NCBI GenBank assembly: GCA_045655005.1
Contig: JAZOOJ010000006.1
Location: 73,245 to 137,244, forward strand
Origin: UMGS1908 sp045655005
GTDB taxonomy: Bacteria > Bacillota > Clostridia > Christensenellales > UBA1242
Direction of reading: 5' to 3'
DNA: 64,000 nucleotides
The notes under the pieces are model-generated. The model saw only the letters and a program-made list of their open reading frames with translations, was not told where the DNA came from and did no database searches. Of this stretch, positions 1-8,010 are shown one piece after another. Both the position numbers and the translations under genes were made by a program. Position 1 is the first letter of the stretch. Every line of letters begins with the position of its first letter.

Positions 1-1
1 C

Positions 2-319
2 TATTTAAATGAAGAAATTGCTAAGAACAATGAACTTGCAAAAGCATTAAGACAATTTAAACAAAATTATATAGATAATATATCATCAGAGAATATAAAA
101 CATCTTTATTTAAGTGATAATGAATTAAATATTGTGTTTGAGTGTTTGAATTCGATAGGTTCAACAGATAGTGAAAATCAAATCGCATTACTTAATGGAT
201 ATAAGGTGGAGTTTGAACAATTGCTTATAGAAAGCAGTGAGAAAATGAAAAAATACTCAGGTCTTGCAGTCAAGATGTCTATCATAGTAGGTTGTTTAAT
301 TGTTTTGATTTTTATTTAG
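2..319 (+). CDS. spoIIIAB: Stage III sporulation protein SpoIIIAB, C-terminal part (cut by window start)
   Basis: Partial gene: the reading frame is open from base 2 and ends at 319, giving about 105 residues, roughly the C-terminal two thirds of the family length. The end has the expected layout, an alpha-helical soluble region followed by a single hydrophobic segment (last 18 residues, rich in I, V and L). SpoIIIAB is a mother-cell membrane protein of the SpoIIIA-SpoIIQ channel, related in fold to type II secretion GspF. The assignment rests mainly on its place directly before spoIIIAC-AH. SpoIIIAA should lie just outside the window. An ATG at 134 is an internal Met, not the start. Confidence 0.85.
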   Translation, partial: YLNEEIAKNNELAKALRQFKQNYIDNISSENIKHLYLSDNELNIVFECLNSIGSTDSENQIALLNGYKVEFEQLLIESSEKMKKYSGLAVKMSIIVGCLIVLIFI

Positions 320-334
320 GAGTAAAAGAAGTGT

Positions 335-532
335 ATGGGGGTTGAAATAATTTTTAAAATAGGAGCGATTGGCATATTGACTGCCGTTATAAGTCAGGTC
401 CTTGGACAAGCTGGGAAGAGCGAGATTGCAACTTTATCAACTCTTGCAGGCGTGGTAATTGTATTAGTTATGGTAATTGATATGATTTCAGAATTGTTTA
501 CAAGTATAAAGAGTTTATTTGGGTTGGGGTAG
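335..532 (+). CDS. spoIIIAC: Stage III sporulation protein SpoIIIAC
   Basis: 65 residues, the usual size for this small protein. It has two hydrophobic segments (about residues 5-24 and 33-56) joined by a short polar turn (GQAGKSE), matching SpoIIIAC. It is a membrane part of the SpoIIIA-SpoIIQ feeding channel in the mother-cell membrane around the forespore. An AGGAG lies at 318-322, overlapping the end of spoIIIAB. The GTG at 331 is out of frame, so ATG 335 is the start. The next gene begins directly after the TAG stop, so the genes are probably translationally coupled. Confidence 0.92.
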   Translation: MGVEIIFKIGAIGILTAVISQVLGQAGKSEIATLSTLAGVVIVLVMVIDMISELFTSIKSLFGLG

Positions 533-913
533 ATGATTTTAACAATTGTCGGCATTGGAATTCTAGGCGTTTCGGCAACTTTAATTTTAAAAGAAATTAA
601 GCCGTCAATGGCACTTTTTGTTTCTCTTGCAACTTGTGTAGTTATTTCATTTTTGGTTATAGCCAGATTTCAAGGGTTAGCATCGACCATAGGTGAGTTT
701 ATGACAAAATTGTCATTAGATGATGGAATTTTAAAGACAGCATTAAAAGTTGTTGGAGTTGGATATTTAATTGAATTTGCTTCGGATATAGCCGAGGAAA
801 GTGGATTGCAGTCAATTTCTCACAAAATTACGCTTGCAGGTAAAATTATCATCGCTTCTATTTGTTTGCCATATTTATTCGAATTGTTTGATATGGTATT
901 AGGTTTGGTATGA
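533..913 (+). CDS. spoIIIAD: Stage III sporulation protein SpoIIIAD
   Basis: 126 residues with four hydrophobic stretches, as expected for SpoIIIAD, a polytopic membrane protein related to SpoIIIAC. The central KTALKVVGVGYLIEFASD segment and the following glutamate-containing helix are typical of the family. The start ATG abuts the spoIIIAC stop and the end overlaps spoIIIAE by 4 bases (ATGA), showing tight operon packing. It acts with SpoIIIAE in the mother-cell membrane during engulfment. Confidence 0.93.
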   Translation: MILTIVGIGILGVSATLILKEIKPSMALFVSLATCVVISFLVIARFQGLASTIGEFMTKLSLDDGILKTALKVVGVGYLIEFASDIAEESGLQSISHKITLAGKIIIASICLPYLFELFDMVLGLV

Positions 914-2091
914 AAAAATTAATGACATTATTTTTGTTTCTTTTGTTTATGAGTTCAATACTTAATTTTAAAAATTTAATGCCGGTTTATGCAACAACAG
1001 AAAACGAGGAAGATTTAGAAGAACTGTTGAGTGAAAGTATAAATTTACAACTTGAATCGCTTGATTTGGAGCCAATAGAAGATATCTATAATAAGTATGT
1101 GACTCATGAAGAAGCTTCATTTTATGACATATTGACCGACATCTTAAATGGAGAAAATGTATTTTCATTTAATTCAGTATTAAATTTGTTGTGTGGCGGG
1201 ATAGTCAATACCATAAAGTCTAATTACAAATTACTTTTAACGATTTTAGCAATAGCTTTTTTATCGGCGCTAATATCTAATTTTGCAATATCTAAAACAT
1301 CATCAGACTTTTTGTCATCTATTTCATTTGTGTTCGTTGCTATTGTTGCAGGTTTGATTAGTTATAGTGTGCTAGAGCTAATAACAGATACATCCTTAAC
1401 TCTTTCAAATATAAATAAACTAACAGAGACAATATCTCCAATTTTATTAGCATTAATGGTATCGATTGGAGCAGTGTCTTCAAGCGCATTGTATCAGCCG
1501 GCAATTTCAGCGATGTCAACTATAATAATTGATATATTTACAAACTTTTTGTTTGGATTGATAGTTTTTATGCTAGTTATTACAATATTAGGTTCGTTGG
1601 TAGACGGGTTTAATCTTGGAAGGCTTAATCAATTTTGTTCGTCGCTTTTTAAGTGGGTTATAAGTATTGTGTTTACCTTATTTATTGGGTATTTGTCTTT
1701 ACAAGGAGTCACAGCTAGCGGATATGATGGATTATCTATCAAAACTGCAAAGTATGCGATAAGAAGTTATATTCCAATAGTTGGGGGATATCTATCTGAT
1801 GGTTTTGAAATCTTTCGTGGTGGGAGTATTCTTATTAAGAATAGTCTTGGATTTATTGGGGTTATAATTTTAATTTTTGTAATACTATCTCCGTTAGTAA
1901 AACTTATTGCTCTTAATTTAACATTTAAACTTGCTAGTTCTTTTACTGAGATTGTAGGGGCAAAAAAGATATCAAATTTACTGTCGGGTGTAACAAAGAT
2001 TTTTAGTTATTTAATAGCAATTATTTTTGCAGTTTTTATGATGTGTTTTATATTATTTATTTTGATTATAATGACTGCAAATGTGGTGTAA
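910..2091 (+). CDS. spoIIIAE: Stage III sporulation protein SpoIIIAE
   Basis: 393 residues, close to the family length. An N-terminal signal-like helix (about 1-28, ending near VYA) is followed by an acidic region (ENEEDLEELL) and then seven or so hydrophobic helices from about residue 105 to the end. Conserved-looking stretches include the region around LMVSIGAVSSSALYQPA and the glycine-rich IPIVGGYLSDGFE. SpoIIIAE is the largest membrane component of the SpoIIIA channel. The ATG overlaps the spoIIIAD stop. Confidence 0.94.
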   Translation: MKKLMTLFLFLLFMSSILNFKNLMPVYATTENEEDLEELLSESINLQLESLDLEPIEDIYNKYVTHEEASFYDILTDILNGENVFSFNSVLNLLCGGIVNTIKSNYKLLLTILAIAFLSALISNFAISKTSSDFLSSISFVFVAIVAGLISYSVLELITDTSLTLSNINKLTETISPILLALMVSIGAVSSSALYQPAISAMSTIIIDIFTNFLFGLIVFMLVITILGSLVDGFNLGRLNQFCSSLFKWVISIVFTLFIGYLSLQGVTASGYDGLSIKTAKYAIRSYIPIVGGYLSDGFEIFRGGSILIKNSLGFIGVIILIFVILSPLVKLIALNLTFKLASSFTEIVGAKKISNLLSGVTKIFSYLIAIIFAVFMMCFILFILIIMTANVV

Positions 2092-2093
2092 AA

Positions 2094-2531
2094 GTGAAAG
2101 AGTTATTAAGCGTAATTATTTCAATTCTTATTTTAATTATATTTTTTGAAATGTTTTGTTCTAACACACGGTTATCGAGTTTTATAAGGTTTGTATTTTC
2201 AAGTTTAATTGTGTTTATTGCAATGTCTTTTTTATCAGAATGTATTGTGGGGTTGTCTAATTTGGATAATATTGAAAGTGAAGCAATAGAAAACTCAATA
2301 GCTATTGCAGAGGGTCAAATTGCATATTTGGAAAATATAATAGAGAATCGGTTAGAAATTGAACATAATGTAATAAGCAGTATAAAGATTGGCTATGAAA
2401 TTGATGAGAAAAATATTTTGCGATATTTAATGGTTGATGTTTATATAAGTGAAAAAGGTGAAATATCAACCGAAGAAGTTAAAAAGATAGTCCAAGAATA
2501 TTTAGATTGTCAGGTGAATGTCTATGATTAA
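2094..2531 (+). CDS. spoIIIAF: Stage III sporulation protein SpoIIIAF
   Basis: 145 residues from a GTG start at 2094, which follows the spoIIIAE TAA by two bases. The frame is open upstream to 2043, but the longer form would overlap spoIIIAE and begin with a non-family stretch. Two N-terminal membrane helices (about 4-20 and 27-45) lead into a soluble domain of the ring-forming type found in SpoIIIAF/AG/AH. The 3' end overlaps the spoIIIAG start region. It is a component of the SpoIIIA channel. Confidence 0.9.
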   Translation: MKELLSVIISILILIIFFEMFCSNTRLSSFIRFVFSSLIVFIAMSFLSECIVGLSNLDNIESEAIENSIAIAEGQIAYLENIIENRLEIEHNVISSIKIGYEIDEKNILRYLMVDVYISEKGEISTEEVKKIVQEYLDCQVNVYD

Positions 2532-3051
2532 ATTATTCAAATCGAAAATATTATCAAATAAAAAAGTCCAACTGGCGGTAGCGGTTGTTTTAAGTTTTGT
2601 CTTATTGTTAATATGTTTCAACACTAGCGAAAGTGCTTCAACTAATAGTGAAATCAATGAAGTATTGGAGAGTAACATGGCAATGTCTGAAAATTATGAA
2701 GTTGGTGTTGAAGGCCGAATAGTAAACATTGTAAATTCTATAAATGGGATAAGTGATGCAAAAGCATTTGTTTACACGAAAGGTTCAATTGAGATAATAT
2801 ATGCCGAAGATAAAGAAATCAAGACGTCGGGTGGGGAAAACGGGAATTCAACAGAATTAGAATCAATTGTGTTTAGTAAAGACGGGACAAAGACTGCTGC
2901 TGTAGTTATAAAGAAAAATTATCCTAAAATTGAGGGTGTATTAGTCGTTGCAAAGGGTGCAGATGACGAAAAAAAGCGTATTATGATAATTAATGCTCTT
3001 GCAACAGTTTTAGATATAAATATTACAGATATTGAAGTTCTAGCGGGTTAA
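2524..3051 (+). CDS. spoIIIAG: Stage III sporulation protein SpoIIIAG
   Basis: 175 residues from ATG 2524. An ATG at 2518 is also in frame, but AGGTG at 2512-2516 is better spaced for 2524. A single N-terminal membrane helix (about 16-33) is followed by a soluble ring-building domain (NSINGISDAKAFVY, then a C-terminal VVAKGADDEKKRIMIINALATVLDI stretch split here by length: the AKGADDEKKR part is typical). In the family this domain forms a large ring between the forespore membranes. The protein is shorter than B. subtilis SpoIIIAG, mainly in the middle loop. Confidence 0.92.
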   Translation: MIKLFKSKILSNKKVQLAVAVVLSFVLLLICFNTSESASTNSEINEVLESNMAMSENYEVGVEGRIVNIVNSINGISDAKAFVYTKGSIEIIYAEDKEIKTSGGENGNSTELESIVFSKDGTKTAAVVIKKNYPKIEGVLVVAKGADDEKKRIMIINALATVLDINITDIEVLAG

Positions 3052-3086
3052 TTACAAGCATAAAATTTACTATGTGAGGTGAAAAA

Positions 3087-3599
3087 ATGAAATTTGTATT
3101 TTTTAGGAAAACAAAACAATTTATTAAAAACAAAAAGAAAGCATTGATAATTTGTGGAATGGCTTTGCTTTTGGTGGTGACAGGGGTTATAAATTATAAA
3201 TTAAACACATCAGTCGGTCTTGATGATACAACTCCAACAAATGCTGTAACGGCAAATTTCTTTGATGCATATAAGCAAGATAGAGATGCATCAAGAGAAT
3301 CCCAACTTGAATTATTAAATGAAATTTCCAACAATGCCTATGCTACTGAAATTGAAAGGTCTACAGCTTTGCAAAATAAAGCAGAACTACAAAAAAAGAT
3401 GGAGAAAGAATTGATTTTAGAGGGGCTTATCAAGGCTAAGGGATTTGAAGACGCCGTTGTAACAATAGGCTCTGAATATTATAATGTAATTGTAAAGGGT
3501 GGACAATTAACGCAAGATCAAGCGACACAAATACTTGGGGTTATTACAAATGAAACAAAGACCAGTCCGTCAAATGTAAAGATTATTCCAGTTGAATAA
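3087..3599 (+). CDS. spoIIIAH: Stage III sporulation protein SpoIIIAH
   Basis: 170 residues. A basic N-terminus (KTKQFIKNKKKA) precedes one membrane helix (about 20-36), then a linker, a charged helix (QDRDASRESQLELLNEI) and the ring-building fold whose end reads like other SpoIIIAH proteins (TQILGVITNETKTSPSNVKI). In B. subtilis this domain binds forespore SpoIIQ across the intermembrane space. No spoIIQ is seen in this window. A GAGGTG precedes the start. The spoIIIA operon ends here: the next gene has its own promoter. Confidence 0.93.
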   Translation: MKFVFFRKTKQFIKNKKKALIICGMALLLVVTGVINYKLNTSVGLDDTTPTNAVTANFFDAYKQDRDASRESQLELLNEISNNAYATEIERSTALQNKAELQKKMEKELILEGLIKAKGFEDAVVTIGSEYYNVIVKGGQLTQDQATQILGVITNETKTSPSNVKIIPVE

Positions 3600-3612
3600 T
3601 TGTATAAAATTA

Positions 3613-3641
3613 TTGCAAAAGCGAAACACTTGTGATATAAT
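3613..3641 (+). promoter_or_regulatory. SigA-type promoter of the Asp23-family gene
   Basis: TTGCAA at 3613-3618 and TATAAT at 3636-3641 are separated by 17 bases, with a TGA just before the -10 (extended -10). It separates the housekeeping genes that follow from the sporulation operon before it. Confidence 0.75.
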
Positions 3642-3671
3642 GCAATTAGTCTAATTGGGTGGTATAGAATT

Positions 3672-4052
3672 ATGGCACAAAAATCAGCAAAGTTTAAAAG
3701 AAAAAAAAGTTCAGACTTCTCATATAAAAAGGAAGTAGTAGTTCAAATTATTGAACTTGCCGCAAAAGAAATTTCTGGCGTAACTTCATTAAGTTCTACA
3801 TTTGGTCTTCATTTCAGAAGTTTGTTTTCAAGGAAGTTGAAAAAAGGCGTAGCTATTGCATTTACAGACAGTGGATTAGTTATTGATGTTTATGTTGATA
3901 TGTTGTTTGGACATTCTGTAAACGACGTTGCATTTAGAGTACAAGAAAACATTAAAAGAAGTGTTGAAAGTATGACAGAGTTTAAAGTGAAAAGAGTTAA
4001 CGTTCATGTGTATGGAGTAGCATTTCAACAAGACGAAAGCATTTATATATAA
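3672..4052 (+). CDS. yqhY: Asp23/Gls24 (DUF322) family protein, YqhY-like
   Basis: 126 residues with the Asp23 family pattern: an early VVQIIELAAKEISGVTSLSS segment, a beta-rich middle (GVAIAFTDSGLVIDVYVDMLFG) and a final NVHVYGVAF strand. In Bacillus, yqhY sits between accBC and nusB; here it lies between spoIIIAH and nusB, with accB and accC absent from the joint. YqhY has been linked in Bacillus to control of acetyl-CoA carboxylase; whether that applies here is unknown. A second family member (YloU) lies at 23.4 kb. Confidence 0.85.
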   Translation: MAQKSAKFKRKKSSDFSYKKEVVVQIIELAAKEISGVTSLSSTFGLHFRSLFSRKLKKGVAIAFTDSGLVIDVYVDMLFGHSVNDVAFRVQENIKRSVESMTEFKVKRVNVHVYGVAFQQDESIYI

Positions 4053-4059
4053 TACTATT

Positions 4060-4090
4060 CAAACCCTATTATAAAATAGGGTTTGTTTGT
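4060..4090 (+). terminator. Terminator after the Asp23-family gene
   Basis: An 11-bp perfect stem (CAAACCCTATT with AATAGGGTTTG, loop ATAA) followed by a short T-rich stretch. The SD and start of the next gene follow within 20 bases, so some read-through is likely. Confidence 0.75.
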
Positions 4091-4104
4091 ATTGAGGGAT
4101 AATT

Positions 4105-4977
4105 ATGACAAATCAAATGAAAAAGATATTGATGGTCTGCTTAATTTTGTCGTATGCTAATTTTTTAGGATTGTCAATAGTGTTGCTTGCATCAGGCTTT
4201 GTATATAAATATGTATTTAGTTATATATTTTTAGCTGTAAGTGCGGTATTGTGTGTTTATTTTCAATATTTGGAATCTCTTATAATGAAACAAGATAAAG
4301 AACTTGCAGAACAGATTTTTTATGCAAAAAAATTGCTTGAATTAAGAGAGTTCGCAAAATTAAGATTTTATAAAAGCAGAGGATTAAATCCTCAATATAA
4401 TGAAGATGGAACCGTAATGGAACCTGATAAATTTATTGGAATTTTAACTAAATTAGACGAGGAAGGTAAACTTGAAAAATCCATATATGAAATATTGGGT
4501 GTTGAACCAGTTTTTGATAAAAATGGTAAAGAAGTTCCAGCAATATTAGTATTAAAACACTTGATGAAAAAACCAAGAACTTCTAAGTTTGAAGATATTA
4601 AAGGTTTGTCAAAGAAAATGGTTGCAAAGGGAACTCAAAATATTGCAAAAAAAGAAGAAAAGAAAAAAGAAGAAAAAAAAGCTGTTCAAAGTGCTCCATC
4701 AAAAGATGCAAAAAAGAAAGCAGAACAAGCTGTTGTCTATGCAAAGTATTACAAAGAAAAGGGCAAGTTGAAAAAAGCGAAGGAGAAATCTGACGAAAAG
4801 AAAAATCCTGGGTCTGCAAAGAAAGAAAAGTCTGAACAGATCAATCGAACAGCTAACAATGTTCCTGAGAACAACAAAAGAGAAAATTTTGTAAAAGAAT
4901 ATATAATAAACAAAGAGAATTTAAACGGTAAAGATAATAGTAGTGAACAACATTATGATCCTGCCGTTTTAGAATAA
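4105..4977 (+). CDS. Lysine-rich membrane-anchored protein of unknown function
   Basis: 290 residues, not recognised. The N-terminus has two hydrophobic helices (about 7-31 and 34-53). Residues about 60-165 look like a folded helical domain (LAEQIFYAKKLLELREFAKLRFY and following). From about residue 170 the sequence is low-complexity and Lys/Glu-rich (KKEEKKKEEKK), probably an extended cytoplasmic tail or nucleic-acid-contacting arm. It lies between the Asp23-family gene and nusB, where Bacillus has no such gene. A small internal ORF in another frame reflects the lysine-rich codons only. Confidence 0.6.
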   Translation: MTNQMKKILMVCLILSYANFLGLSIVLLASGFVYKYVFSYIFLAVSAVLCVYFQYLESLIMKQDKELAEQIFYAKKLLELREFAKLRFYKSRGLNPQYNEDGTVMEPDKFIGILTKLDEEGKLEKSIYEILGVEPVFDKNGKEVPAILVLKHLMKKPRTSKFEDIKGLSKKMVAKGTQNIAKKEEKKKEEKKAVQSAPSKDAKKKAEQAVVYAKYYKEKGKLKKAKEKSDEKKNPGSAKKEKSEQINRTANNVPENNKRENFVKEYIINKENLNGKDNSSEQHYDPAVLE

Positions 4978-4991
4978 TTAAGAGGGGAAAA

Positions 4992-5393
4992 ATGAGTAGA
5001 GTAATTTCAAGAGAAGAAACATTTAAATTAATTTTTGAATTTTGTGCAACAGGCGAAGCGAATGATTTTTCAGTCAATGAAGTAATCGAAACTAACAAAG
5101 ATGTTGAACCTGAATATGTAAACAAAGTGTATTATGGTGTTGTTGAGCATTTTGAAGAATTGAAAGATGCAATTGCAGGCACTACAAAATCATTTTCTGT
5201 GGAAAGAATCTTTAAGGTAGATTTTGCACTTTTACTTTTGGCGTTGTATGAAATTAAGTATATAGAAGAAATTCCTAACGCAGTTAGCGTGAACGAGGTA
5301 CTTAATTTATCGAAAAGATATTCAACAGAGAAAAGCTTTTCATATATTAATGGTATTCTTGCAAATTTTGTAAAGGTTGAAAACGATGACTAA
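4992..5393 (+). CDS. nusB: Transcription antitermination protein NusB
   Basis: 133 residues, the normal length. The all-helical NusB pattern is clear: an N-terminal REETFKLIFEF helix and the family signature near the end, ALYEIKYIEEIPNAVSVNEV, followed by NLSKRYSTEKSFSYINGIL. NusB binds the boxA RNA of rRNA leaders with NusE (S10) and promotes antitermination. A strong AGAGGGG precedes the ATG. The TAA stop overlaps the start of xseA, as expected for coupled translation. Confidence 0.95.
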   Translation: MSRVISREETFKLIFEFCATGEANDFSVNEVIETNKDVEPEYVNKVYYGVVEHFEELKDAIAGTTKSFSVERIFKVDFALLLLALYEIKYIEEIPNAVSVNEVLNLSKRYSTEKSFSYINGILANFVKVENDD

Positions 5394-6576
5394 GTTAACT
5401 CTTTCGGTAACACAAATAAGTACATACATAAAAAACATTTTTGACAATGAAGAATTGTTGATAGGTGTTAGTGTTTATGGAGAAATAACTAATTTAAAAC
5501 CGTCTGCACGAGCAATTTATTTTGATATAAAGGATAGCGATTCAGCACTTCCTTGCGTGTGCTTTGATCAGTATTTGATGAAAGATTTTAAGTTTGGTGA
5601 TAAAGTTACTGTTGTTGGTAAATTAAACTACTATGCAAAAACTGGCAAACTTAGTTTTATTGTATCCAAGATTGAAAAATTTGGTGTAGGGAATTTATAT
5701 AAGCAATTTATTGAATTAAAAGACCGCCTTGAAAAAGAGGGGGTGTTTGATGAACGATATAAAAAGGATTTGCCTAAATATGCTAAACGAATAGGTGTTG
5801 TAACAAGCGAAACAGGTGCGGTGATTAGAGATATCGTAAGAGTCGCAAGAAAGAAAAATAGGTCAACCGACATTGTTTTATACCCGGTTAAGGTTCAGGG
5901 CGTGGGCTCAGATCTCGACATTATAAAAGGAATTAAATTCTTAGATAATTACAATGTCGATTTAATTATTGTTGCAAGAGGTGGTGGGTCGTTTGAAGAT
6001 TATCAGCCGTTTAATACTGAACAAGTTGTTAGAGCCGTGTTTGAGTGCAAGAAACCGGTAATAAGTGCAATTGGTCACGAAAATGATTGGTCTTTAATTG
6101 ATTTTGTCGCCGATGTTAGGGCTAGTACTCCAAGTGTTGCAAGTGAAATAGCGTTCTTTGATGAAAAGCAATATTTGGAAAATCTTTATAATATTTTAAA
6201 GTATTCTATTTTAAAGTTGGAGGAATCCAATAGGAATAGTAAGGGAATATTGGACAACTTAGGTGAAATGCTTACTTTAAACTATGAAAGCATTGTAAAA
6301 GACAAAAAGAATCGCATTGATGAATTATCTAACAAGTTGGCGGTTTTGATGGATAAAAATTTGGATAATTTCACAAATTTATTGGATAAATTGTCAATAA
6401 GAATAAGTAGTTCAAATCCAGTTGAAATTATTAAGAGAGGTTTCACTCAAACTAAAAATAGTAAAGGTTTAGTTTTGAATTCGATTGCAGATTTGAAAGT
6501 CGGAGAAGAGGTAGAAACTTTGTTTATTGATGGAAGCATATATTCCGAAATAAAAACTATTAAGGAGAAAAAGTGA
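5386..6576 (+). CDS. xseA: Exodeoxyribonuclease VII large subunit
   Basis: 396 residues from ATG 5386. The longer frame begins with TTG 5377, but AAAGG at 5373-5377 is well placed for 5386. An N-terminal OB-fold (LSVTQISTYIKNIF, GEITNLK) is followed by the catalytic region with ARGGGSFEDYQPFN and AIGHENDWSLIDFVADVRAS, then a long coiled-coil region to the end. ExoVII degrades single-stranded DNA from both ends with XseB. The stop overlaps the xseB start (TGATG). In Bacillus folD lies before xseA; it is missing here. Confidence 0.96.
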   Translation: MTKLTLSVTQISTYIKNIFDNEELLIGVSVYGEITNLKPSARAIYFDIKDSDSALPCVCFDQYLMKDFKFGDKVTVVGKLNYYAKTGKLSFIVSKIEKFGVGNLYKQFIELKDRLEKEGVFDERYKKDLPKYAKRIGVVTSETGAVIRDIVRVARKKNRSTDIVLYPVKVQGVGSDLDIIKGIKFLDNYNVDLIIVARGGGSFEDYQPFNTEQVVRAVFECKKPVISAIGHENDWSLIDFVADVRASTPSVASEIAFFDEKQYLENLYNILKYSILKLEESNRNSKGILDNLGEMLTLNYESIVKDKKNRIDELSNKLAVLMDKNLDNFTNLLDKLSIRISSSNPVEIIKRGFTQTKNSKGLVLNSIADLKVGEEVETLFIDGSIYSEIKTIKEKK

Positions 6577-6800
6577 TGAGTAATGAAGAATCTATTAAAA
6601 GATTAGAGGAAATAGCGGGTGAATTAGCAACACAAAATATTGATATTGAATTAGCAACGAAATTATTTGAAGAAGGTGTTACTATTATAAAGGAGAATTA
6701 TAATCAACTAAAGTCGGCATCTGCAAGAGTAGTGGTTTTAAAGAAGGAATTAGAAGAATATGCTGAAATTAATTTTGATTGTCTTGACGAAGATAAATAA
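6576..6800 (+). CDS. xseB: Exodeoxyribonuclease VII small subunit
   Basis: 74 residues from ATG 6576 (a GTG at 6573 is the alternative). It has the XseB layout: IKRLEEIAGELATQNIDIELATKLFEEG, with the typical L-E-x-A-x-x-L-F-E-E-G heptad pattern, then a coiled-coil C-terminus. AAGGAG lies 8-13 bases upstream inside xseA. It partners XseA. The Bacillus genes that follow (ispA, dxs, yqxC, ahrC, recN) are absent and spoIVB comes next. Confidence 0.93.
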   Translation: MSNEESIKRLEEIAGELATQNIDIELATKLFEEGVTIIKENYNQLKSASARVVVLKKELEEYAEINFDCLDEDK

Positions 6801-6810
6801 TTCGACAAAA
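6801..6810. promoter_or_regulatory. Candidate Spo0A box before spoIVB
   Basis: TTCGACAAAA is the reverse complement of TTTTGTCGAA, which contains the B. subtilis 0A-box core TGTCGAA. It lies in the 72-base gap between xseB and spoIVB. A seven-base core can occur by chance in 64 kb, so this is suggestive only. Confidence 0.35.
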
Positions 6811-6844
6811 TAAATAGAATATTAAAATTTTAATAAAAGAAACT

Positions 6845-6872
6845 ATCCTTATACATTGTATAAGGATTTTTT
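6845..6872 (+). terminator. xseB terminator whose stem contains the spoIVB ribosome-binding site
   Basis: A 10-bp stem (ATCCTTATAC / GTATAAGGAT, 3-base loop) is followed by six T. The spoIVB ATG begins directly after the T run. The only SD-like sequence, AAGGA at 6862-6866, sits in the 3' arm of the stem. Read-through RNA would therefore hide the spoIVB SD. Confidence 0.75.
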
Positions 6873-7991
6873 ATGTTTAAAAGACTAAAATTTTTTATTG
6901 TAAATTTTTTAATTGTCGCAATCGTGGGATTATTGCCGGTAATAAACACGTCAAATTTTAATGTGGTTATGAGCGGTAATATTTGCCCATCTAATATAAT
7001 AGATAAAATTTTTCAGTTGGTAAAACCTGACTCAAAGATTAAAGAAACAGAAGTTATTGAAAGATTTAAGGTGCACGTTAGCGGAAGGCCTATCGGTTTT
7101 TCAATTGATGCGGATGGAGTTGTGGTTGTTTCTATGGGAGAAATTAAAACATCTTCTGGATTTATTAATTCCCCATGTGAAGTGTCTGGTATTAAACCGG
7201 GAGATATTATTAAAAGAGTGAATGGTGTGGAAATTACAAGCGGAGAAAGGCTGATCGATGTAGTAAATTCAAAGCCGGGCGAGGTATGTAATATAGAACT
7301 AAATAGGAAAGGAGAAACGATGTATGTTGATGTCTGCCCGATTTACGATGAATTTGCACTTTCTTATAGGTTGGGTGTGTGGGTAAGAGATAATTCGGTT
7401 GGGGTTGGCACAGTTACTTACGTAACACAAGACAATTGTTTTAGTGCGTTAGGTCATCCAGTGACGGATGCAGACACTTCAACAATTTTGCCTGTTGGCG
7501 TAGGAAGAACATTTAAATGTTCGATAGTAGGGGTAAAAAAAGGCATTAAGGGTGAACCGGGAGAACTAAAAGGTCTATTTTTAAAAACATCAAATGAAGT
7601 CGGTAGTATTCTAAGCAATACAACGACTGGAATAAGAGGACAATTTGTGTCCAGTGAAACAAGCGAAATGTTCAAAGATTTAGAACTTACTGAGGTCGCA
7701 TTGAGAAAAGAGGTAAGCGTTGGTGATGCTTCTATTTATACTACAATAGATGGCAATACACCAAAGCTTTACAATATTGAAATTATTAAAACTAATCATA
7801 TCAACAGTTATGGGAATAAGTGTATGGTCATTAGAATTACAGATAAAGAACTTTTAACTAAAACAGGTGGCATTGTTCAAGGAATGAGTGGTAGTCCAAT
7901 CTTGCAAAATGGTAAACTTATTGGATGTGTAACACACGTTTTCATTAATGACCCTAGTAAAGGGTTTGCGGATTTTATTGATTTAAAATAA
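6873..7991 (+). CDS. spoIVB: SpoIVB serine peptidase (family S55)
   Basis: 372 residues. An N-terminal membrane segment (about 7-25) is followed by a PDZ domain (about 90-150: SPCEVSGIKPGDIIKRVNG) and the S55 peptidase domain. Expected catalytic residues are present: His195 in SALGHP, Asp324 in RITDKE and Ser339 in GMSGSP, spaced like His236/Asp363/Ser378 of B. subtilis. The end (CVTHVFINDPSKGF) is typical. SpoIVB is made in the forespore and cuts SpoIVFA to trigger pro-SigK processing. It is somewhat shorter than the Bacillus protein. The spo0A position follows. Confidence 0.95.
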   Translation: MFKRLKFFIVNFLIVAIVGLLPVINTSNFNVVMSGNICPSNIIDKIFQLVKPDSKIKETEVIERFKVHVSGRPIGFSIDADGVVVVSMGEIKTSSGFINSPCEVSGIKPGDIIKRVNGVEITSGERLIDVVNSKPGEVCNIELNRKGETMYVDVCPIYDEFALSYRLGVWVRDNSVGVGTVTYVTQDNCFSALGHPVTDADTSTILPVGVGRTFKCSIVGVKKGIKGEPGELKGLFLKTSNEVGSILSNTTTGIRGQFVSSETSEMFKDLELTEVALRKEVSVGDASIYTTIDGNTPKLYNIEIIKTNHINSYGNKCMVIRITDKELLTKTGGIVQGMSGSPILQNGKLIGCVTHVFINDPSKGFADFIDLK

Positions 7992-8010
7992 TAAAAAAAC
8001 ATTTATATTA

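Noticed and set aside
4589..4771. Lys-rich ORF inside the 4.1-kb membrane protein gene
   Set aside because: Out-of-frame reading of a Lys/Glu repeat; no separate SD.
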